DNA of 64,000 nt. Source: Pseudomonas sp. GM48. Its GTDB lineage: Bacteria > Pseudomonadota > Gammaproteobacteria > Pseudomonadales > Pseudomonadaceae. The notes under the pieces are model-generated. The model was given only the letters and a program-made list of their open reading frames with translations. It was not told the DNA's origin and ran no database searches. Position numbers and translations under genes: made by a program. Below, one piece after another: positions 33,189 through 42,426 of this stretch (its first letter is position 1; each line of letters starts with the position of its first letter). The stretch lies in assembly GCF_000282335.1 (NCBI RefSeq), contig NZ_AKJM01000041.1:1-64000 (forward strand), written 5' to 3'.

Positions 33189-34019
33189 ATGATTCCTCGC
33201 TGGACCACCGCAGTACTGGACACCGACCAACCCGGAGGCTGGGCCGTTGCGCGCAGCCCCGAAGGCTTTCTGTTCGATGACAATGGCGCTCTTTTTCCGC
33301 GCGAATGGTTAAAGCGTCAGGACCTGTCGATCCTCGCTGAGCATGGCATCGGTCATCTGGATGGCGAGCCGGTCTACCTCCTGGAACTGCGCAATCACAG
33401 CGAAGTGCCGGGTTGCAACTGGAAAGGCCTGCGGGCGTTCATGCTGGAAGGCGATCACACGGTCTACAAGGTACTCGGTTACGCCGCACAGATCGGCACC
33501 TGGGCCCGCGAACACCGCTTTTGTGGCAATTGCGGGCAGGTGACCCATCAGGTGGTGCGTGAACGGGCGATGTACTGCGAACCCTGTGACTTGCGCTATT
33601 ACCCGCGAATCTCACCGAGCATGATCGTGCTGGTGACTCGCGGCGATGAGATTCTGCTGGGGCGTTCGCCGCGCTTCGTGCCGGGTGTCTATAGCACCCT
33701 GGCCGGGTTTGCCGAGCCGGGTGAATCGGCCGAGGACTGCCTGATTCGCGAGGTCCGTGAAGAGGTGAGCATCGAGGTCAGGAACATCCAGTACCTGGGC
33801 AGCCAGTGCTGGCCGTTCCCGCATTCGATGATGCTCGGTTTTCATGCCGAATACGCCGGTGGCGAGATCGTCTGCCAGGAGGACGAGATCGAAGACGCCC
33901 AGTGGTTCAACGTTCGCGACCTGCCGCCGTTGCCGGCGTCACGCTCGATTGCCCGTTACCTGATCGACGTCTATGTGGCGCGGCGTTTAGGCCACGCTGA
34001 ACCAGTGCTGCCAGGCTAG
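33189..34019 (+). CDS. nudC: NAD(+) diphosphatase NudC
   Basis: A 276-residue Nudix hydrolase that splits NAD(H) into NMN(H) and AMP and can remove NAD caps from RNA. A zinc-ribbon is formed by CGNC and CEPC at about 117-138. The Nudix box runs from GFAEPGES to REVREEV, followed by the family's specificity loop, here [11 protein letters not shown] with Cys where SQPWPFP is usual. The length is as expected. It follows the crotonase gene by 6 bp. Its 3' end overlaps the convergent TSUP gene by 33 bp. Confidence 0.95.
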   Translation: MIPRWTTAVLDTDQPGGWAVARSPEGFLFDDNGALFPREWLKRQDLSILAEHGIGHLDGEPVYLLELRNHSEVPGCNWKGLRAFMLEGDHTVYKVLGYAAQIGTWAREHRFCGNCGQVTHQVVRERAMYCEPCDLRYYPRISPSMIVLVTRGDEILLGRSPRFVPGVYSTLAGFAEPGESAEDCLIREVREEVSIEVRNIQYLGSQCWPFPHSMMLGFHAEYAGGEIVCQEDEIEDAQWFNVRDLPPLPASRSIARYLIDVYVARRLGHAEPVLPG

Positions 34020-34766
34020 GCGCACGGTCAGGCCCAACACCACGGTGATGAACACCGGACGAATGAATTTCGCACCGCCGCTGATGGCGGTGCGGGCGCC
34101 GAAGAAGGCGCCGACCATCAACGATGAGCCCATGCACAGACCGATGATCCAGTCCACCTGACCGGAAAAGATGAAGATCGACAGCGCCGCTGCGTTACTG
34201 ACGAAGTTCATGCTGCGCGCCACACCGCTGGCCTTCACCAGGTCGATGGGGTAGAGCAGCAGGCTGCTCACGGTCCAGAACGCGCCCGTACCGGGACCGG
34301 CCACGCCGTCATAGAAGCCGAGGCTGAAGCCTTGGGTCGACTGCCACTTTTTCTTGATCGGTGCGTTGCTGTCCAGCGGCGCTTTCGGCGTGCCGCCAAA
34401 CAAAAGATAAACGCCGCAGGCGAAGACGATCACCGGCAGCATTTTGTTCAGCCATTCCGCCGGCAGGTAATGCGCGACCACGGCGCCGGTCAGCGCGCCG
34501 ACCAGGGTGCCGACGATGGCATGCACCCATTGCGCGGGATGGAACAGTTTGCGTCGGTAGAAGGTGAAGCTGGCGACGGCCGAGCCGAAGGTCGAACTGA
34601 GTTTGTTGGTGCCCAGCACCAGGTGCGGCGGCAGGCCGGCCGTGAGCAAGGCGGGGGTGGTCAACAGACCACCGCCACCGGCAATGGCGTCGATGAAGCC
34701 GGCAACAAAAGCGACAAGGGCCAGGATGGCCAGGGTGGAGAGGTCAACGCTGAGTTCGAAAGGCAT
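33987..34766 (-). CDS. TSUP family transporter (TauE/SafE type)
   Basis: A 259-residue inner-membrane protein with about eight hydrophobic helices and the two duplicated TSUP motifs ([19 protein letters not shown] near residue 20 and [13 protein letters not shown] near 150). TSUP proteins move sulfite, sulfonates or other small organic sulfur anions; the substrate here is not deducible. It is transcribed convergently with nudC, and the last 33 bp are shared on opposite strands. It appears monocistronic. Confidence 0.9.
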   Translation of the reverse strand: MPFELSVDLSTLAILALVAFVAGFIDAIAGGGGLLTTPALLTAGLPPHLVLGTNKLSSTFGSAVASFTFYRRKLFHPAQWVHAIVGTLVGALTGAVVAHYLPAEWLNKMLPVIVFACGVYLLFGGTPKAPLDSNAPIKKKWQSTQGFSLGFYDGVAGPGTGAFWTVSSLLLYPIDLVKASGVARSMNFVSNAAALSIFIFSGQVDWIIGLCMGSSLMVGAFFGARTAISGGAKFIRPVFITVVLGLTVRLAWQHWFSVA

Positions 34767-34846
34767 GGGATCGGCTTATTCGGCGGGTGAAGAAAGAGGC
34801 TGCGGGGAAGGGCAGCATCTTAACCACCTGCACAACACAAAACCAA

Positions 34847-34937
34847 TGTGGGAGCGGGCTTGCTCGCGAAGGGGCCGTCAGATCCAGCATAAATGCTGGC
34901 TGACACACCGCTTTCGCGAGCAAGCCCACTCCCACAT
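34847..34937. repeat. REP-type inverted repeat pair (family B)
   Basis: TGTGGGAGCGGGCTTGCTCG begins at 34847 and the complementary arm ends with CCCACTCCCACAT at 34937. The right arm has one A in place of G relative to the usual CCCGCTCCCACA. Confidence 0.85.
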
Positions 34938-34950
34938 TTTGGATCAGTGT

Positions 34951-35427
34951 TTACAGGCCAAGATCCGACAGGCTCGGATGATCGTCTGGCCGACGCCCCA
35001 ACGGCCAGTGGAACTTGCGCTCGCTTTCCTTGATCGGCATGTCATTGATGCAAGCGAAGCGGCGGGCCATCAGGCCGTCCTCGTTGAACTCCCAGTTTTC
35101 GTTGCCGTAGGAGCGGAACCAGTTGCCCGAGTCGTCGTGCCATTCATAGGCATAACGCACGGCGATACGGTTGTCGGTGAATGCCCAGAGTTCCTTGATC
35201 AGCCGATAATCCAGCTCCTTGGCCCATTTGCGGGTCAGGAAACCTTTGGCTTCTTCGCGGTTGTGGGCGAACTCGGCGCGATTGCGCCATTGGGTGTCCA
35301 GGGTGTAGGCCAGGGACACGCGCTCCGGGTCGCGGGAGTTCCAGCCGTCTTCAGCCAGGCGAACTTTCTCGATGGCCGATTCACGGGTGAAAGGGGGCAA
35401 TGGCGGACGAATTTCGGCATTAGACAT
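34951..35427 (-). CDS. DUF1348 (NTF2-like) family protein
   Basis: A 158-residue cytoplasmic protein of the nuclear-transport-factor-2-like fold. DUF1348 features include [14 protein letters not shown], the basic-aromatic [10 protein letters not shown] and [19 protein letters not shown]. Members are small alpha/beta cone proteins of unknown function, and some are linked to stress responses. A GGAG ribosome site precedes ATG 35427. It lies 56 bp downstream of a TetR gene on the same strand and is probably its target and operon partner. Confidence 0.9.
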   Translation of the reverse strand: MSNAEIRPPLPPFTRESAIEKVRLAEDGWNSRDPERVSLAYTLDTQWRNRAEFAHNREEAKGFLTRKWAKELDYRLIKELWAFTDNRIAVRYAYEWHDDSGNWFRSYGNENWEFNEDGLMARRFACINDMPIKESERKFHWPLGRRPDDHPSLSDLGL

Positions 35428-35483
35428 TTAAAGTCTCCGTATCAAGTTGATGTTCAAACATATTGTCGAGCTTGATTGAGTTG

Positions 35484-36047
35484 CTACAGGTCCAATAACT
35501 TTCGCGCCATGCATTGCGCATTATCGGCGGCACTGTGATCACCCGTTACAAGCGCCACGGTAATGGCACCATCGATCAGGATCAGCAGCTGTCTGGCCAG
35601 CATCTGCGGATCCTCGGCACCATGTTCGGTACACAGCTCGCACACGTAGTCGAGCAGTTTCTGTTTATGTTCTTTGGCAACCAGGCGCACCGGGTCTTGC
35701 GGGTCGCCGGTTTCGCCACTGGTGTTGATGAAGGCGCAGCCGCGGAAGCCTTCGGAGGCGAACCACGTTTGAAGTACGGTAAACAGGTTGAGCAGCCGCG
35801 CGGCCGGGGTTTGTGCCTGGTTGACTTCGGTTCGGTACCAATGCATCCAGCGCTGGTCCCGCCGTTGCAGGGCGGCCACCACCAGGTCGTCCTTGTTGGC
35901 GAAGTAGCGGTAAATGCTTTTTCTGGAGACACCGGCGGTTTTCACCAGGAGATCCATGCCAGTGGCGGCAATGCCACTTTTGTAGATCAACTTTTCGGTG
36001 ACATCCAGAATAATGTCGCGTGTGTCATTGCTAGTGATTTCGTTCAT
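35484..36047 (-). CDS. TetR/AcrR family transcriptional regulator
   Basis: A 187-residue regulator. The N-terminal helix-turn-helix (about 10-55) has the TetR pattern with TGMDLLVKTAGVSRKSIYRYFANKDDLV. The C-terminal part is a ligand-binding helical domain with Cys residues (GCAFIN, CELCTEH). The start at ATG 36047 fits TetR N-termini; the longer open frame to 36209 runs through a REP element and is not credible. A palindrome at 36060-36073 directly upstream suggests autoregulation and control of the downstream DUF1348 gene. The inducer is unknown. Confidence 0.92.
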   Translation of the reverse strand: MNEITSNDTRDIILDVTEKLIYKSGIAATGMDLLVKTAGVSRKSIYRYFANKDDLVVAALQRRDQRWMHWYRTEVNQAQTPAARLLNLFTVLQTWFASEGFRGCAFINTSGETGDPQDPVRLVAKEHKQKLLDYVCELCTEHGAEDPQMLARQLLILIDGAITVALVTGDHSAADNAQCMARKLLDL

Positions 36048-36059
36048 GTGGCTAACAGT

Positions 36060-36073
36060 AGAATGATCGTTCT
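36060..36073 (-). promoter_or_regulatory. Probable TetR-family operator
   Basis: AGAATGATCGTTCT is a 14-bp near-perfect palindrome (one mismatched pair) 13 bp upstream of the tetR start codon. Its position would block transcription or initiation when bound, as expected for an autorepressor. Confidence 0.6.
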
Positions 36074-36112
36074 CCTTGGTCAATCGATATTTTTGTAGTG
36101 CCTGATAAATGG

Positions 36113-36180
36113 TCTTCGCGAGCAAGCCCGCTCCCACATTTGAATTACGTTCCCCTGTGGGAGCGGGCTTGCTCGCGAAG
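36113..36180. repeat. REP-type inverted repeat pair (family B), short spacer
   Basis: TCTTCGCGAGCAAGCCCGCTC begins at 36113 and the complement ends at 36180, with only about 16 bp between arms. It separates the divergent tetR and pssA genes. Confidence 0.85.
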
Positions 36181-36264
36181 AGGGCATTACAGACAGTAAC
36201 AAGACCCAAAGCTATCGATGGTGTAAGCTCTCAACCTCTTCGGATTCGACCCATTGCGAGCCCT

Positions 36265-37608
36265 ATGCCGTTGCTTTTCAAACGCTCCCTGCTGCCCAAG
36301 CTGCGCAGTTTTCCGCTGACGCCCGATGCCGTCAGCATCCTCTCCGGCGCTGCCGAATTCCGTCGTTGCCTGCTGGAGAAAATCGCCAGCGCGACCCGGC
36401 GCATTTACATCGTTGCGCTGTACCTGCAACAGGATGAAGCCGGCCAGGAAATTCTCGATGCCTTGCACGCGGCCAAACTGGCGCGTCCGGAACTGGACGT
36501 GGTGGTGGTCGTCGACTGGCTGCGCGCCCAGCGCGGGTTGATCGGTGCCGGCAAGCAGGCGGGCAACTCCGCCTGGTATCAGGAAATGACCCGCACCCAT
36601 GAAAGTGTTGTGCCGGTCTACGGCGTCCCGGTGCAAACCCGCGAACTGTTCGGTGTGTTGCACCTTAAAGGCTTCGTGATCGATGACTGCGTGATCTACA
36701 GCGGCGCGAGCCTGAACAACGTCTATCTGCACAAGTTCGACAAGTACCGCTACGACCGCTATCACCTGCTGCACAATCGCGAACTGGCCGATTCGATGCA
36801 GCACCTGGTGCAGCACGGTCTGCTGCCCTCCAAAGCGGTGCACCGCCTCGACCTGCCGAACCTGCCGACGACCCGCAGCCTGCGCAACGACATCGGTGAC
36901 CTGCGCAGCCGCCTCAAGCACGCGGCGTACGACACCACGCGGGGCACCACCGACAGGACCGGTTTGTCCGTCAGCCCGCTGCTCGGCGTCGGCAAGAACA
37001 ATCCGCTGAACCGGGTGATCTGCGAACTGATCGCCAGCGCCCAGCAGCAACTGACCATTTGCACACCGTATTTCAACCTGCCGCTGGCGATCATCCGCGA
37101 GATCAACCGCGCGCTGGCCCGTGGGGTGAAGATCGACATCGTGGTCGGCGACAAGACCGCCAACGACTTCTACATTCCGCCGAGCGAACCATTCCGGGTC
37201 ATATCGGCGCTGCCATACCTGTACGAAATCAGCTTGCGCCGGTTTGCCAAGCGTCATCAGCGCCACATCGACAGCGGGCAGTTGAACCTGCACCTGTGGC
37301 GTGATGGCGACAACACCTATCACCTCAAGGGCATGTGGATCGACCGGCGCTATACCTTGCTGACCGGCAACAACCTCAATCCGCGGGCGTTTCGACTCGA
37401 TCTGGAAAACGCCTTGTTGATCGATGATCCCCATGGCGAACTGCTGGAGCCGCGTGGCAAAGAGCTGGCGGAGATCTTCCAGCACACCCGGCGAATCGAG
37501 CACTTCCAGAACCTGGAAACCCTCGCCGAATATCCGGTGGGCGTCGCCAAGTTCCTCAAGCGCGTGAGCCGTGTGCGGATCGAGCGGTTGCTCTACCGCA
37601 TCCTCTGA
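36265..37608 (+). CDS. pssA: CDP-diacylglycerol--serine O-phosphatidyltransferase PssA
   Basis: A 447-residue phospholipase D superfamily enzyme that makes phosphatidylserine from CDP-diacylglycerol and serine, the entry to phosphatidylethanolamine. The two HKD motifs are HLKGFVID (His133, Lys135, Asp140) and HLKGMWID (His353, Lys355, Asp360). SLNNVYLHKFDKYRYDRYH follows the first, as in E. coli PssA. ATG 36265 gives the family's length; a start at 36109 would translate through the REP element. It is a peripheral membrane enzyme. The gene appears monocistronic, with three REP units downstream. Confidence 0.94.
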   Translation: MPLLFKRSLLPKLRSFPLTPDAVSILSGAAEFRRCLLEKIASATRRIYIVALYLQQDEAGQEILDALHAAKLARPELDVVVVVDWLRAQRGLIGAGKQAGNSAWYQEMTRTHESVVPVYGVPVQTRELFGVLHLKGFVIDDCVIYSGASLNNVYLHKFDKYRYDRYHLLHNRELADSMQHLVQHGLLPSKAVHRLDLPNLPTTRSLRNDIGDLRSRLKHAAYDTTRGTTDRTGLSVSPLLGVGKNNPLNRVICELIASAQQQLTICTPYFNLPLAIIREINRALARGVKIDIVVGDKTANDFYIPPSEPFRVISALPYLYEISLRRFAKRHQRHIDSGQLNLHLWRDGDNTYHLKGMWIDRRYTLLTGNNLNPRAFRLDLENALLIDDPHGELLEPRGKELAEIFQHTRRIEHFQNLETLAEYPVGVAKFLKRVSRVRIERLLYRIL

Positions 37609-37635
37609 AAAAGATCGCAGCCTGCGGCGACTGAC

Positions 37636-37794
37636 GCCTTCGCGGGCAAGCCCGCTCCCACAGGGATCTTTGTCGTACACAAACTCTGTGTTCGCTGAAT
37701 AACCTGTGGGAGCGGGCTTGCTCGCGAAGGCGTTTTCACTTTCAGTACATCAACGACAGGCACACTGCTTTCGCGAGCAAGCCCGCTCCCACAA
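37636..37794. repeat. Cluster of three REP units (family B)
   Basis: Units begin at about 37636 (GCCTTCGCGGGCAAGCCCGC), 37703 (inverted, CCTGTGGGAGCGGGCTTGC) and 37769 (CTTTCGCGAGCAAGCCCGC). The alternating orientation is BIME-like. It fills most of the pssA-araC gap. Confidence 0.85.
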
Positions 37795-37867
37795 GGGATC
37801 TGCGTTGAGGTAGCGGTTTCAGCTAATATGCCCCCCACTCGAACAAGAACAGGGCTTGCCGCGATCC

Positions 37868-38884
37868 ATGTCGGAAAAAGACACCATCTCCATTCAACTG
37901 GTGCGTGAAGCACTGTTGCAAAGCTGCGCGCCGGGAATCGCCACGCAAGAGGTGTTGAACAAGGTTGGCATCGACCCACAGCTGTTGGGCAACACCGACG
38001 CCCGCGTGCCGGCCACTGCTTATGCGCGTCTGTGGCGCTTGCTGGCATGGCGCGGGGATGACGAGTTTTTTGGCATGGACCCACGCAAGCTCAAATCCGG
38101 CAGCTTTGCGTTTCTGTGCCGCAGCGCCATGCTCCAGCCCAACGTGGCGGCGGGACTGACCAGTGGCCTGGCGTTTCTGTCGTTGATCCTCGAACACTTG
38201 CCGGCGCAGTTGGTGCGCCAGCAAAGCCTGGCGGAAATTGTCCTGCTGGAAGACGACAAAGACCCGCGCCGGGCCTTCACCTATTTCACCTACTGGATGA
38301 TCGTCCACGGCGTTGCCTGCTGGCTGGCAGGGCGACGGATTCCGATCCTGGCCATCGAACTGCGCTGTTCGAAACCGGATTTCTGCGATGACTATCAGGT
38401 GATGTTTTCCGAGAACCTGCGCTTTGACCGCCCGCGCACACGGATGATTTTCTCCGCCGATTGCCTGGACCTGCCCATCAAGCGCAGCCCTGAAGAACTC
38501 AAGCGATTCCTGGCCCATGCGCCGGCGAACATCCTGGTCAAATACCGCGATCCGCAGAGCCTGGCCAGTCGGATCAAATATGATCTACGTCACCTGCCGG
38601 CAGAACACTGGCCGGAAACCGAAGCCCTGGCGCAAGGTCTGTGCATGTCGGCTTCAACCTTGCGCCGCCGTCTGGCCGAAGAAGGGCAAACCTATCAAGG
38701 TCTCAAGGACAGCGTGCGCAAGGAACTGGCGATTGTCTGGCTGGCCGAGCCGGCGATCGGCTTCAGCGAAATCGCCACGCGGCTTGGGTTCGCGGACGTC
38801 AGTTCGTTCTACAAGGCATTTCGCAAGTGGTCCGGTTCCAATCCGGGGCACTACCGCAGCCTGATTCTCAATGACACCGAGTAG
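37868..38884 (+). CDS. AraC family transcriptional regulator (arabinose-binding-domain N-terminus)
   Basis: A 338-residue regulator. Residues about 15-200 match the N-terminal sensing domain of the OruR/ArgR-like AraC subgroup (LVREALLQSCAPGIATQEVL). Residues 240-335 are the paired helix-turn-helix domain (CMSASTLRRRLAEEG, then GFSEIATRLGFADVSSF and YKAFRKWSGSNPGHYR). ATG 37868 is used; a TTG at 37856 is less likely. The effector and target genes are not apparent. The next gene converges with a 2-bp gap, so no operon partner is seen. Confidence 0.9.
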   Translation: MSEKDTISIQLVREALLQSCAPGIATQEVLNKVGIDPQLLGNTDARVPATAYARLWRLLAWRGDDEFFGMDPRKLKSGSFAFLCRSAMLQPNVAAGLTSGLAFLSLILEHLPAQLVRQQSLAEIVLLEDDKDPRRAFTYFTYWMIVHGVACWLAGRRIPILAIELRCSKPDFCDDYQVMFSENLRFDRPRTRMIFSADCLDLPIKRSPEELKRFLAHAPANILVKYRDPQSLASRIKYDLRHLPAEHWPETEALAQGLCMSASTLRRRLAEEGQTYQGLKDSVRKELAIVWLAEPAIGFSEIATRLGFADVSSFYKAFRKWSGSNPGHYRSLILNDTE

Positions 38885-38886
38885 GT

Positions 38887-39432
38887 TCAGCGACGCAATG
38901 ACCATTCTTCGCGAGTGATTTCCCAGACTTCCAACGGGAAGTTTCCGCTGACAAAGCTGCCTTCGTCCGTGCGAATCAAGCGCATTCCCGTGCGTTCGGA
39001 GAGTCTGCGTGAGCCGATGTTAGGTAGCGCTTTTGGCACCCGCAGCACGATGCGCCCCAGCGTGTTGAACCAGTACTCGGTGACTGCAGCGCTGGCTTCT
39101 GTCATCAATCCCTGACCCTGCCATTTCGGGCCGAGCCAGAAACCGCGATTGTTGTCCTGTTCGCTCATCAGGCTGATGTTACCGATCAACTGCTCCGGGG
39201 CCGATTTCAGGCGGATCGACCAGTGCCATTCCTCGCCACGGGCGATGGCTGGCAAGGCGTTGTCGCGCAGGTACGTCAATGCACCGTCGGCCGGATAAGG
39301 CCAAGGCACCAAGGCGTTGAGGTAGCGCACCACTTCCCAGTGCGGGAAATGTTGCTGGATTGCATCGGCGTCCGCCAGTTCCAGCGGGCGCAGGATCAGG
39401 CGCTCGGTGTAGAGCGTGGGGGTGTCGTCCAT
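38887..39432 (-). CDS. GNAT family N-acetyltransferase (RimJ/RimL type)
   Basis: A 181-residue acetyltransferase of the RimJ-like subgroup. It opens with TERLILRPLELADADAI, and the acetyl-CoA loop region is FWLGPKWQGQGLMTEASAAV, with NIGSRRLSERTGMRLIR near the end. This group acetylates protein N-termini, ribosomal proteins or small amines; the substrate here is unknown. AAGGAG lies upstream of ATG 39432. It is convergent with the araC gene. Confidence 0.9.
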   Translation of the reverse strand: MDDTPTLYTERLILRPLELADADAIQQHFPHWEVVRYLNALVPWPYPADGALTYLRDNALPAIARGEEWHWSIRLKSAPEQLIGNISLMSEQDNNRGFWLGPKWQGQGLMTEASAAVTEYWFNTLGRIVLRVPKALPNIGSRRLSERTGMRLIRTDEGSFVSGNFPLEVWEITREEWSLRR

Positions 39433-39459
39433 GGGGGTGTAGCTCCTTGAGTCAGGCGG

Positions 39460-39930
39460 TTAACGTTTGCCAGTGGTCGATCCAGGCAAGTTGAGCGTGC
39501 CACTGTCCACGAAGCGCATCGTGTTGAACACGCCACCCGAGAGTTTGCCGTGCAGGATATAAGGCATGTTGTTGAGCCTTTTCATTTGGCTGATGCCATA
39601 GGTCTGGCGGATCACCGAAAACGCCGAAACGCTGACCGGCACGCTCACGACGGTGTCGGAAAAACGCCCGATCGAGCCACCCTCATCGCTGACGCCGGAA
39701 GCGAATGGCTGGCCGTTGATGTCCAGGTCCAGCGCGATGCCGTTGTAGGTGATGGTGGTGTCATTGGGGTTCTGCACGCGGATTTTCACAGCAAAACGCA
39801 CTTCCATACCCTCGCCTTGAAGGGGCTCGATACCCACGACGTTGATTTTCACCGGGTCCATATAGGGCAGCGAGGAACAGGCGCCCAGGCAGAGCAGGAG
39901 GGAAATCAGGACCGCGTGGACGCTGTGCAT
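39460..39930 (-). CDS. LEA type 2 (WHy domain) lipoprotein
   Basis: A 156-residue predicted lipoprotein. The start at ATG 39930 places a signal sequence with lipobox LGAC (Cys about 17). The mature part is a WHy/LEA14-type beta-sandwich (VKINVVGIEPLQGEGMEVRF, then IRVQNPNDTTITYNGIALDL). Such proteins are linked to desiccation and stress tolerance and sit in the envelope. A longer open frame back to 40032 overlaps the NCS2 gene and would bury the signal peptide, so it is rejected. Confidence 0.88.
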   Translation of the reverse strand: MHSVHAVLISLLLCLGACSSLPYMDPVKINVVGIEPLQGEGMEVRFAVKIRVQNPNDTTITYNGIALDLDINGQPFASGVSDEGGSIGRFSDTVVSVPVSVSAFSVIRQTYGISQMKRLNNMPYILHGKLSGGVFNTMRFVDSGTLNLPGSTTGKR

Positions 39931-39988
39931 GGACGTGCTCTCATCTGGAAAAAGGCTGAACCGCCAGCGGCTCAGCCCTGGAGCCCGT

Positions 39989-41461
39989 CTAGCGGTTTGA
40001 TTGTGCGACCACCGCAGCCTTTGCGGGTTCATTCCTGGTAGTCACATCGGGGTTCTGCATCACCTGAAGCACGGAGGCCTCTGGATCGAATTCATCCTCT
40101 TCCAGTTCGATGAATTCCTCGGGCAGGAAGATATTAAGAACGATAGCGCACAGCGCGCCGACGGTGATGGGCGATTCGAAAATGTTGTGCAGGGCCTTGG
40201 GCAGTTCACGCAAGACTTCCGGCACGGCGGCCACACCCAGGCCCATGCCGACGGAAATCGCCACGATCAGCATGTTTCGCCGATGCAGGCCGGCCTCGGC
40301 CAGAATCTTGATCCCGGCCACGGCGACGGTGCCGAACATCACCAGTTCCGCGCCGCCCAGTACCGGTTTAGGCATCAGTTGCAGTACCGCGCCGATCATC
40401 GGGAACAGGCCCAGCACCACCAGCAATCCTGCAATGAAAAACGCCACGTAGCGACTGGCCACGCCCGTGAGCTGGATGACCCCGTTGTTCTGGGCGAAGG
40501 TCACCATCGGCATGCTATTGAACACTGCGGCCATGGCCGAGTTGAGGCCATCGGCGAGCAGGCCGGACTTGATCCGGCGAATGTACACCGGGCCTTTGAC
40601 CGGTTGCCGGGAGATCATCGAGTTGGCTGTGAGGTCACCGGCGGCTTCCAGCGGCGACACCAGGAAAATCACCGCGACCGGAATGAACGCCACCCAATCG
40701 AAAGAGAACCCGTACTTGAACGGTACCGGTACGCTCATCAGCGGGACTTCGGGCAGGCTGTTGAAGTCGACCTGCCCCATGAGCCATGCCACCACGTAAC
40801 CCAGGGTCAGGCCGATGACAATCGCCCCCAGGCGCAGAAACGGCACGTCCACCCGGTTCAACACCACGATGGTTCCCAACACCAGCGCAGCGAGGGCCAG
40901 GTGACTGGCAGCACCCAGGTCCGGGGCGCCGAAGCCTCCGGCGATGTCGGTCATGGCGACCTTGATCAGCGACAAGCCCATCAGCGTGATAATCGTGCCG
41001 GTCACCACTGGAGTGATCAGCATGCGCAGTTTGCCAATGAACTGGCTCAACACCACTTCAATGAACGCGGCAAAAAAGCACACACCGAAGATGGTCGAGA
41101 GAATCTCATCGGTGCCGCCGCCCCGGGCCTTGACCATGAAGCCGGCACTGAGAATCACACTGATGAACGAGAAACTGGTGCCTTGCAGGCACAGCAGGCC
41201 GGAGCCTACCGGGCCAAAGCGCCGCGCCTGCACGAAGGTGCCCAGGCCGGAGACGAACAGCGCCATGCTGATCAGATAAGGAATTTCGCTTTGCAGGCCC
41301 AGGGCGCTGCCCATGATCAGCGTCGGGGTGATGATGCCGACGAAACTCGCCAACACGTGTTGCAGGGCGGCGAAGACGGTGGCGGTCAGGTGCGGCCGGT
41401 CATCGAGGCCGTAAATCAGGTCGCTGTGGCGTGGAGCGGGGGCTTTTTCGGAGGCGGTCAT
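39989..41461 (-). CDS. NCS2 family nucleobase:cation symporter (xanthine/urate permease type)
   Basis: A 490-residue inner-membrane permease with about 12-14 helices. It carries the NCS2/NAT signature region NNGVIQLTGVASR and the upstream SPLEAAGDLTANS with the conserved acidic residue. The N-terminal segment LIYGLDDRPHLTATVFAALQHVLA is typical of the xanthine/urate branch (PbuX, XanQ, UacT) rather than the uracil branch. It is probably purine uptake driven by protons. It precedes the LEA lipoprotein gene by 58 bp on the same strand. Confidence 0.9.
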   Translation of the reverse strand: MTASEKAPAPRHSDLIYGLDDRPHLTATVFAALQHVLASFVGIITPTLIMGSALGLQSEIPYLISMALFVSGLGTFVQARRFGPVGSGLLCLQGTSFSFISVILSAGFMVKARGGGTDEILSTIFGVCFFAAFIEVVLSQFIGKLRMLITPVVTGTIITLMGLSLIKVAMTDIAGGFGAPDLGAASHLALAALVLGTIVVLNRVDVPFLRLGAIVIGLTLGYVVAWLMGQVDFNSLPEVPLMSVPVPFKYGFSFDWVAFIPVAVIFLVSPLEAAGDLTANSMISRQPVKGPVYIRRIKSGLLADGLNSAMAAVFNSMPMVTFAQNNGVIQLTGVASRYVAFFIAGLLVVLGLFPMIGAVLQLMPKPVLGGAELVMFGTVAVAGIKILAEAGLHRRNMLIVAISVGMGLGVAAVPEVLRELPKALHNIFESPITVGALCAIVLNIFLPEEFIELEEDEFDPEASVLQVMQNPDVTTRNEPAKAAVVAQSNR

Positions 41462-41558
41462 GGTGGTTTGCGTGCCAGAAGGCGGGCCGGGTCAGAAAAT
41501 GGAGGCGCAGGATGCCAGAACCGCCCGGCCACGGCAAAAGAACCTCCAAAACAGCGAC

Positions 41559-42266
41559 TTACAGTCGTGGGGCGAACACTTCGCCCACGCTGCGGCGTTT
41601 GGCGTGTAGTTGGCTGGCCTGGATCAACTGTTCGAGGTCCTCGGGCGTGACGTCATAGAACGCTTCCATCTCGGCCAACGCCAGTTTCAGGTCTTCGGCG
41701 GTGATGGCCTGGCGGTCGACCGGCGGGTGATCGGCAGGAATCCTGGCCACCGGTTCGCTGGCACGCTTGGGGTAGCGAACACGGGTCAGGTTGTTATAGG
41801 CCAGGGCACAGAGCAGCATCGTTGCAGCGCTGAGCATCACCGGCCCAATGGCTTTCCAGTCCATCGCAATGGTCGCCGGATCGGCTAATACCAGGGTTAG
41901 GGCCAATGCACCGGCCGGTGGATGCAGGCACCGCAGCCAGCACATCAGGATCAACGTCATGCCGGCGGCGAGGCAAGCGCTACCGAGGGTTCGGCCCAGC
42001 ACATGGGCCACCAGCAACGCAATCACCCCGGCACTCAAGTAGCCGCCCAGAATCGACCAGGGTTGGGCGAGCGCGCCCGAAGACACGGCAAACAACAGCA
42101 CCGCCGACGCCCCCAGCGGGCCGATCAGGTGCTGCGCTACCTCGCTGCCGAATACCTGGCTACAGAGCCACACGCTCATCAGTGTCCCCAAGGCCATGCC
42201 GATGGCTGCGCGGCTCCATTCGGTGGGGCGGGTATTGATGGCAGCGGGCAACCAGCGAGCAAGCAT
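41559..42266 (-). CDS. HPP family integral membrane protein
   Basis: A 235-residue membrane protein with four to five helices and the family motif in CLHPPAGALALTLVL. HPP proteins include chloroplast and bacterial nitrite-transport candidates; the function in pseudomonads is not settled. The C-terminal about 60 residues are hydrophilic and cytoplasmic (ITAEDLKLALAEMEAFYDVTPEDLEQLI). ATG 42266 is preferred over an in-frame ATG at 42389, because the longer form would be translated across the transcription terminator at 42300-42336 and lacks homology there. Confidence 0.85.
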   Translation of the reverse strand: MLARWLPAAINTRPTEWSRAAIGMALGTLMSVWLCSQVFGSEVAQHLIGPLGASAVLLFAVSSGALAQPWSILGGYLSAGVIALLVAHVLGRTLGSACLAAGMTLILMCWLRCLHPPAGALALTLVLADPATIAMDWKAIGPVMLSAATMLLCALAYNNLTRVRYPKRASEPVARIPADHPPVDRQAITAEDLKLALAEMEAFYDVTPEDLEQLIQASQLHAKRRSVGEVFAPRL

Positions 42267-42299
42267 TCTGAGAAAAACTCCGGCAGGAAAAAACCAGGC

Positions 42300-42336
42300 A
42301 AAAAAAGGGCTTAGCTGGGAAACCCAGAAAGCCCTT
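42300..42336 (-). terminator. Rho-independent terminator of the MFS gene
   Basis: On the minus strand AAGGGCTT/AAGCCCTT encloses an inner CTGGG/CCCAG stem, followed by a run of seven T. It lies about 90 bp downstream of the MFS stop. Confidence 0.8.
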
Positions 42337-42426
42337 GAAGGTGTTCCAACTGTTGGGGGAGGAACAGGCACAGTGTGCCGTTCAATCAAGGCACTGACAA
42401 ATTCATATTAATGAGCTTTCAGTGCA

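Noticed and set aside
36113-37794. Possible CRISPR array from repeated sequences near 36.1 and 37.7 kb
   Set aside because: The repeats are alternating inverted REP units with irregular spacing, not direct repeats with unique spacers, and there are no cas genes.
40001-41650. 549-codon open frame on the plus strand opposite the NCS2 gene
   Set aside because: The translation is His/Gln/Asp-rich, typical of antisense to a membrane protein gene.
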